From Bacillota bacterium (GTDB lineage Bacteria; Bacillota; Clostridia; Lachnospirales; Lachnospiraceae), in contig JAEZUR010000094.1 of assembly GCA_023420935.1 (NCBI GenBank), positions 1 to 44,557 of the forward strand: 44,557 nucleotides of DNA, read 5' to 3'. Positions 41,545 to 44,557 of the stretch are shown here, one piece after another (position 1 is the stretch's first letter; every line of letters begins with the position of its first letter). The notes beneath the pieces are model-generated. The model saw only the letters and a program-made list of their open reading frames with translations. It ran no database searches and was not told the origin of the DNA. The position numbers were made by a program, and so were the translations under genes.

Positions 41545-42102
41545 CTACACTCTCTTTAAGTAGTCACCAGTTCTTGTATCAATCTGAATTCTATCTCCCT
41601 GTTCTACGAACAAAGGAACATATACAGTTGCACCAGTTTCAACGATCGCTGGTTTAGTAGCTCCCTGAGCTGTGTCACCTTTGAATCCTGGTTCTGTTTC
41701 AGTAATCTCAAGTTCAACAAATAATTCTGGTTCGATAGAAAATACTTGGCCGTTATGAGAAAGCATTTTAACCATATCATTTTCTTTTACGAATTTTAAT
41801 GCATCACCAATTGCATCTTCGTTAAGAGCAAATTGATCATATGTTTCAACATTCATGAAGTGATATAATTCACCATCTGAATATAAATACTGCATCTCTG
41901 TTCTATCAATGTGAGCCTGTGGACATTTTTCATTTGGTCTGAACGTCTTTTCAACCACACCACCACTCTTAATATTTCTTAATTTTGTTCTAACAAACGC
42001 TGCACCTTTACCAGGTTTTACGTGCTGGAATTCAATAACTTGATAAATATTATTATCCATTTCAATTGTAAGGCCGTTTCTAAAATCGCCTGCTGATACC
42101 AT
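41545..42102 (-). CDS. efp: Elongation factor P
   Basis: Relieves ribosome stalling at polyproline stretches. The 185 residues form the usual three beta-barrel domains. The tip loop of domain I is HVKPGKGAAFVRTK, with Lys32 at the position that is modified in other bacteria (beta-lysyl or 5-aminopentanol type); no modification gene is recognised in the window. The C-terminal signature, ending GDRIQIDTRTGDYLKRV, is intact. AAGGAGG precedes the ATG. It follows pepP, the same order as in Bacillus, where these genes lie next to spoIIIA. Confidence 0.97.
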   Translation of the reverse strand: MVSAGDFRNGLTIEMDNNIYQVIEFQHVKPGKGAAFVRTKLRNIKSGGVVEKTFRPNEKCPQAHIDRTEMQYLYSDGELYHFMNVETYDQFALNEDAIGDALKFVKENDMVKMLSHNGQVFSIEPELFVELEITETEPGFKGDTAQGATKPAIVETGATVYVPLFVEQGDRIQIDTRTGDYLKRV

Positions 42103-42225
42103 ATTTGATAATCCTCCTTAAAGTAAACACATTGCATTTCTTTTTCAAATTAAATCACTCATATTAGTTTATAATAATATTGGATATTTTTCAACTATTT
42201 TTTTCAAAAGGAAACTTAAATAAGT

Positions 42226-43290
42226 TTATAATTCGATTAATTTTTTCTCAGATTTTGTATAGTTGATACAACCATCCTCTGTTATAGCAACCACATCTTC
42301 AATTCGTACGCCACCAAATCCCTTAATATAGATACCTGGTTCCACGGTTTCTACCATATTCGTTAAGATCAAGCCATCTTCTTTTGGTGATAGCCTTGGC
42401 CCTTCGTGTATGAACAAACCAACTCCGTGTCCTAAGCCATGTCCAAAACATCCCTCATAGCCAGTATTATGGATATAGTTTCTTGCAATCTGGTCAATCT
42501 CTTTCCCCTGATATCCTGCTTTGATGAAATCCAACGCAGCATTTTGTGCATTTAATACTGTGTTATAAATCTTTTTCTGTTCCGCATTTGCTTTGCCTAC
42601 TACAATGGTTCTAGTCATATCGGAACAATAACCTTGATACCTACATCCAAAGTCCATGGTAATAAAATCACCTTGCTCAATTTTCTTATTCGTAGGGACT
42701 GCATGAGGCATGGAAGAATTGATTCCTGATGCGACGATGGTGTCAAAGCTTAACCCTTCTGCTCCATTAGTTTTCATAATAAACTCCAGATGTGCTGCTA
42801 TTTCAAGTTCTGTCATCCCTGGTTTAATTATATTTAGAATCTGCTTAAATGCAATATCGCCGATTCCTTCCGCGTGCTTAATTAACTCTAATTCTTCCGC
42901 AGTTTTAATGCTACGTAAGTTCGTTATCTCATCTAAAATTGGTGTTAATTGATCTACTTTTAACTTTTCTTTCAACTCCAAGAAATCAGAATGCAATAAG
43001 TCCTTCGCTTCAAATCCCAGTTGACCGATAGATTCTTCCTTTATCAACTCGCCAATTGCCTCTGGGTAATCGCTATAAATTTCTTTTACCTGATAATCTG
43101 GACTTTCCTGCTCTGCCTGAATGGTATAACGAGAATCTGTAAAAATAATCTTCTTCTTTCTTGAGAAATATACATAACCAGTCGCTCCTGAAAAACCAGA
43201 TATGTATTTCATATTAAATCCATTGGACACTAATATAGCATCCAACTTTAAATCATCTAAAATAGTAAGGATTCTCTTATCCTGTACCAT
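42226..43290 (-). CDS. pepP: Xaa-Pro aminopeptidase family protein
   Basis: An M24 metallopeptidase that cleaves N-terminal residues preceding proline. The 354-residue protein has an N-terminal creatinase-type domain (about 1-125) and the pita-bread catalytic domain (about 130-354). Metal ligands are visible: the two Asp in TMDFGCRYQGYCSDMTRTIVVG, the His in GHGLGHGVGLFIHEGP, and the two Glu in ETVEPGIYIKGFGGVRIEDVV. GAGG lies 9 nt before the ATG. It corresponds to YqhT in Bacillus, next to efp, and is probably co-transcribed with aroK (11-nt gap). Confidence 0.95.
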   Translation of the reverse strand: MVQDKRILTILDDLKLDAILVSNGFNMKYISGFSGATGYVYFSRKKKIIFTDSRYTIQAEQESPDYQVKEIYSDYPEAIGELIKEESIGQLGFEAKDLLHSDFLELKEKLKVDQLTPILDEITNLRSIKTAEELELIKHAEGIGDIAFKQILNIIKPGMTELEIAAHLEFIMKTNGAEGLSFDTIVASGINSSMPHAVPTNKKIEQGDFITMDFGCRYQGYCSDMTRTIVVGKANAEQKKIYNTVLNAQNAALDFIKAGYQGKEIDQIARNYIHNTGYEGCFGHGLGHGVGLFIHEGPRLSPKEDGLILTNMVETVEPGIYIKGFGGVRIEDVVAITEDGCINYTKSEKKLIEL

Positions 43291-43301
43291 GAAACATCAC
43301 C

Positions 43302-43835
43302 TCATTTATTTTTATGGCTTTCCAATAGATTATAGTTACGAATAATTTCTTCCGTAATCTCTGCAACCGTCTTGTCATCAACGATAACTTCCAAATGTGC
43401 TGCTATTTCATATAATGGTTCACGAAATTCTAATAATTTTTCCACTTTTTCATCTACATTATCGCCAGCAAGTATAGGTCTTGTTTTATCTCCCTTTAAT
43501 CGCTTTAGAACAGTCTCTTTCCTTACTTTTAGATATACTACTAAGCCCAATTCTTGCAGAAGCTTTGCATTACACTCTCTAAGTGGAAGACCACCACCTG
43601 TAGCAATAACGGATTTTTCGGTTTTCTCCACCATCGCTTCTAATGTTTTTGTTTCTAAATTTCTAAAATATTCTTCCCCATTTTGGGCAAAAATATTGCT
43701 AATGGTTGTATTTGCATTTGTTTCAATCACGGTATCCGTATCACTAAATGGATATTCCATTTGTTTGGCTAGTTCTTTTCCCACGGTTGATTTACCACTA
43801 CCCATAAAACCAATTAATATAATATTATTTTTCAT
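43302..43835 (-). CDS. aroK: Shikimate kinase
   Basis: Phosphorylates shikimate at the 3-OH in the chorismate pathway. The 177-residue protein has Walker A GFMGSGKST (about 9-17), the substrate-binding DTDTVIE and the Arg region EEYFRNLETKTLE, then ATGGGLPLRECN, and the lid KGDKTRPILAG. The ATG at 43835 was chosen for GGAGG 7 nt upstream; eleven upstream codons overlap yqeG. It is 4 nt after yqeG and 11 nt before pepP, so it is part of a tight operon. aroE is about 9 kb away on the other strand. Confidence 0.95.
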   Translation of the reverse strand: MKNNIILIGFMGSGKSTVGKELAKQMEYPFSDTDTVIETNANTTISNIFAQNGEEYFRNLETKTLEAMVEKTEKSVIATGGGLPLRECNAKLLQELGLVVYLKVRKETVLKRLKGDKTRPILAGDNVDEKVEKLLEFREPLYEIAAHLEVIVDDKTVAEITEEIIRNYNLLESHKNK

Positions 43836-43839
43836 GTTC

Positions 43840-44358
43840 TTACCTCCGTCTTCCGCTCTTACCTTCATTCTTTTTTCTATAAAAATAAAGTACGATTCTT
43901 TCCAAGTACCGTTTCAAAACAATCTGAATCTCTTCTTTGGAGCCTATGGGTTTTACTAATATATTCTTCATTCCAATGCGTTTTGCTCCGAATACATCCG
44001 TGAATAATTGATCACCAACAAATAAGGTATTCGATAGATCGGTACCCATAATCTCCATGGCTTTTCTATAATTGACCCCTGATGGCTTATGGGCATTGTA
44101 TATAAAATTAGTTTGAATCTCTTTATTAAAACGTTCCACACGTTCTCTTTGATTATTGGAAATTAAACAGCTTTGAAAGCCGATTTCTTTTAATGTTTTG
44201 AATAAGTTCTTTGCTCGTTCATCGGCGTCAGCTCCGTGTCCAACCAAAGTGTTATCAATATCAAATAATACTCCTCGATAGCCTTTTTGGTAAAGACTTT
44301 TAAAATCGATTACATAGGTGGAGTCTACGTATTCATCTGGGTAAAATAGTTGAAGCAT
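43840..44358 (-). CDS. YqeG family HAD-type phosphatase
   Basis: A 172-residue haloacid-dehalogenase phosphatase of the YqeG/PGP-MRPS family. Motif I is LFDIDNTLVGHG with the two catalytic Asp, motif II is SCLISNNQRERV, and motif IV is VGDQLFTDVFGAKRIGM. The YqeG start LFYPDEYVDSTYVIDFKSLYQKGYRG is recognisable. The physiological substrate is uncertain; phosphatidylglycerophosphate has been proposed for relatives in other organisms. It is the first gene of the run that continues to efp, with AAGGAG before the ATG. A palindromic repeat element lies 60 nt upstream. Confidence 0.92.
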   Translation of the reverse strand: MLQLFYPDEYVDSTYVIDFKSLYQKGYRGVLFDIDNTLVGHGADADERAKNLFKTLKEIGFQSCLISNNQRERVERFNKEIQTNFIYNAHKPSGVNYRKAMEIMGTDLSNTLFVGDQLFTDVFGAKRIGMKNILVKPIGSKEEIQIVLKRYLERIVLYFYRKKNEGKSGRRR

Positions 44359-44418
44359 ATTAATTCTCCTTTACATTTACATATGGGGCGTCAATTTGCA
44401 CTTTTTTATTTGTTGATT

Positions 44419-44557
44419 GCGTGATACAGAATATAGTTCTATTCGCAACACGCTTCCGCTTGGATGAAGTACGTAGTGGTACGTAAGGTTCTAAAATACA
44501 GAACCTAAGTACCAACGACTTCATACAGTTGCAATATAACTATATTCTGTATCACGC
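44419..44557 (-). repeat. Palindromic repeat element, copy 2 (reaches the window edge)
   Basis: This is the same element as 34055-34189, in inverted orientation. The outer arms begin GCGTGATACAGAATATAGTT and close with the exact complement at the right edge, so the element may extend further. The core shares the GCAAC/GTTGC pair, the CCAAGCGGAAGCGT strand and the apical hairpin, here GGTTCT-GTATTTT-AGAACC. It lies upstream of yqeG. Confidence 0.88.

Noticed and set aside
43372..43959. 195-residue plus-strand ORF
   Set aside because: It is antisense to aroK and yqeG, both of which have intact catalytic motifs.
1..44557. CRISPR array, tRNA or rRNA genes, prophage or toxin-antitoxin module
   Set aside because: No regularly spaced repeats, cloverleaf signatures, rRNA sequence, phage structural genes or toxin pair were found on either strand.

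Overview
This is a low-GC, spore-forming Firmicute chromosome segment. The complete spoIIIAA-AH operon, spo0A, spoIVB, CotF-like proteins, a stand-alone Asp23 protein next to nusB, and the gene order together suggest an anaerobic clostridium, most likely of the Lachnospiraceae (inference; no rRNA gene or species marker is present). Nearly all genes lie on the minus strand, so they are described here in transcription order, from the right edge to the left.

Right edge to 41.5 kb: yqeG-aroK-pepP-efp, a tightly packed housekeeping run. From 41.5 to 33 kb there is an accessory stretch between efp and spoIIIAA: tag, a GNAT / membrane protein / B12-type radical SAM operon, a secreted protein divergent from a chemoreceptor, and aroE. 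From 33 to 20 kb comes the classic backbone: spoIIIAA-AB-AC-AD-AE-AF-AG-AH (behind a sigma-E-like promoter), asp23, nusB-xseA-xseB-ispA-dxs-tlyA-nadK-argR. A second accessory insert (about 11.4-20.1 kb) separates argR from its usual neighbour recN. It holds yebC, a LysM/GH18 protein whose catalytic acids are all replaced, a GGDEF cyclase, a zinc-ribbon/CFI-box-like protein and a 1292-residue Ig-like (BIG2) secreted protein. Then follow recN-spoIVB-spo0A, glgA, two small spore-coat proteins, and the lower-glycolysis cluster gap-pgk-tpiA-gpmI (gpmI cut by the left edge).

The most unusual content is non-coding. Two about 135-140 bp palindromic elements (34055-34189 and 44419-44557, in opposite orientation) share a conserved core, while their outer and inner stems differ by paired, compensatory changes. 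A different 186 bp nested hairpin lies between tpiA and gpmI. Other signals are a pair of 21 bp direct repeats straddling the gap promoter, a 5' leader hairpin in front of the chemoreceptor gene, helically phased repeats upstream of the GNAT operon, and twin terminators flanking tag. No CRISPR array, tRNA, rRNA, insertion-sequence transposase or prophage gene was seen.
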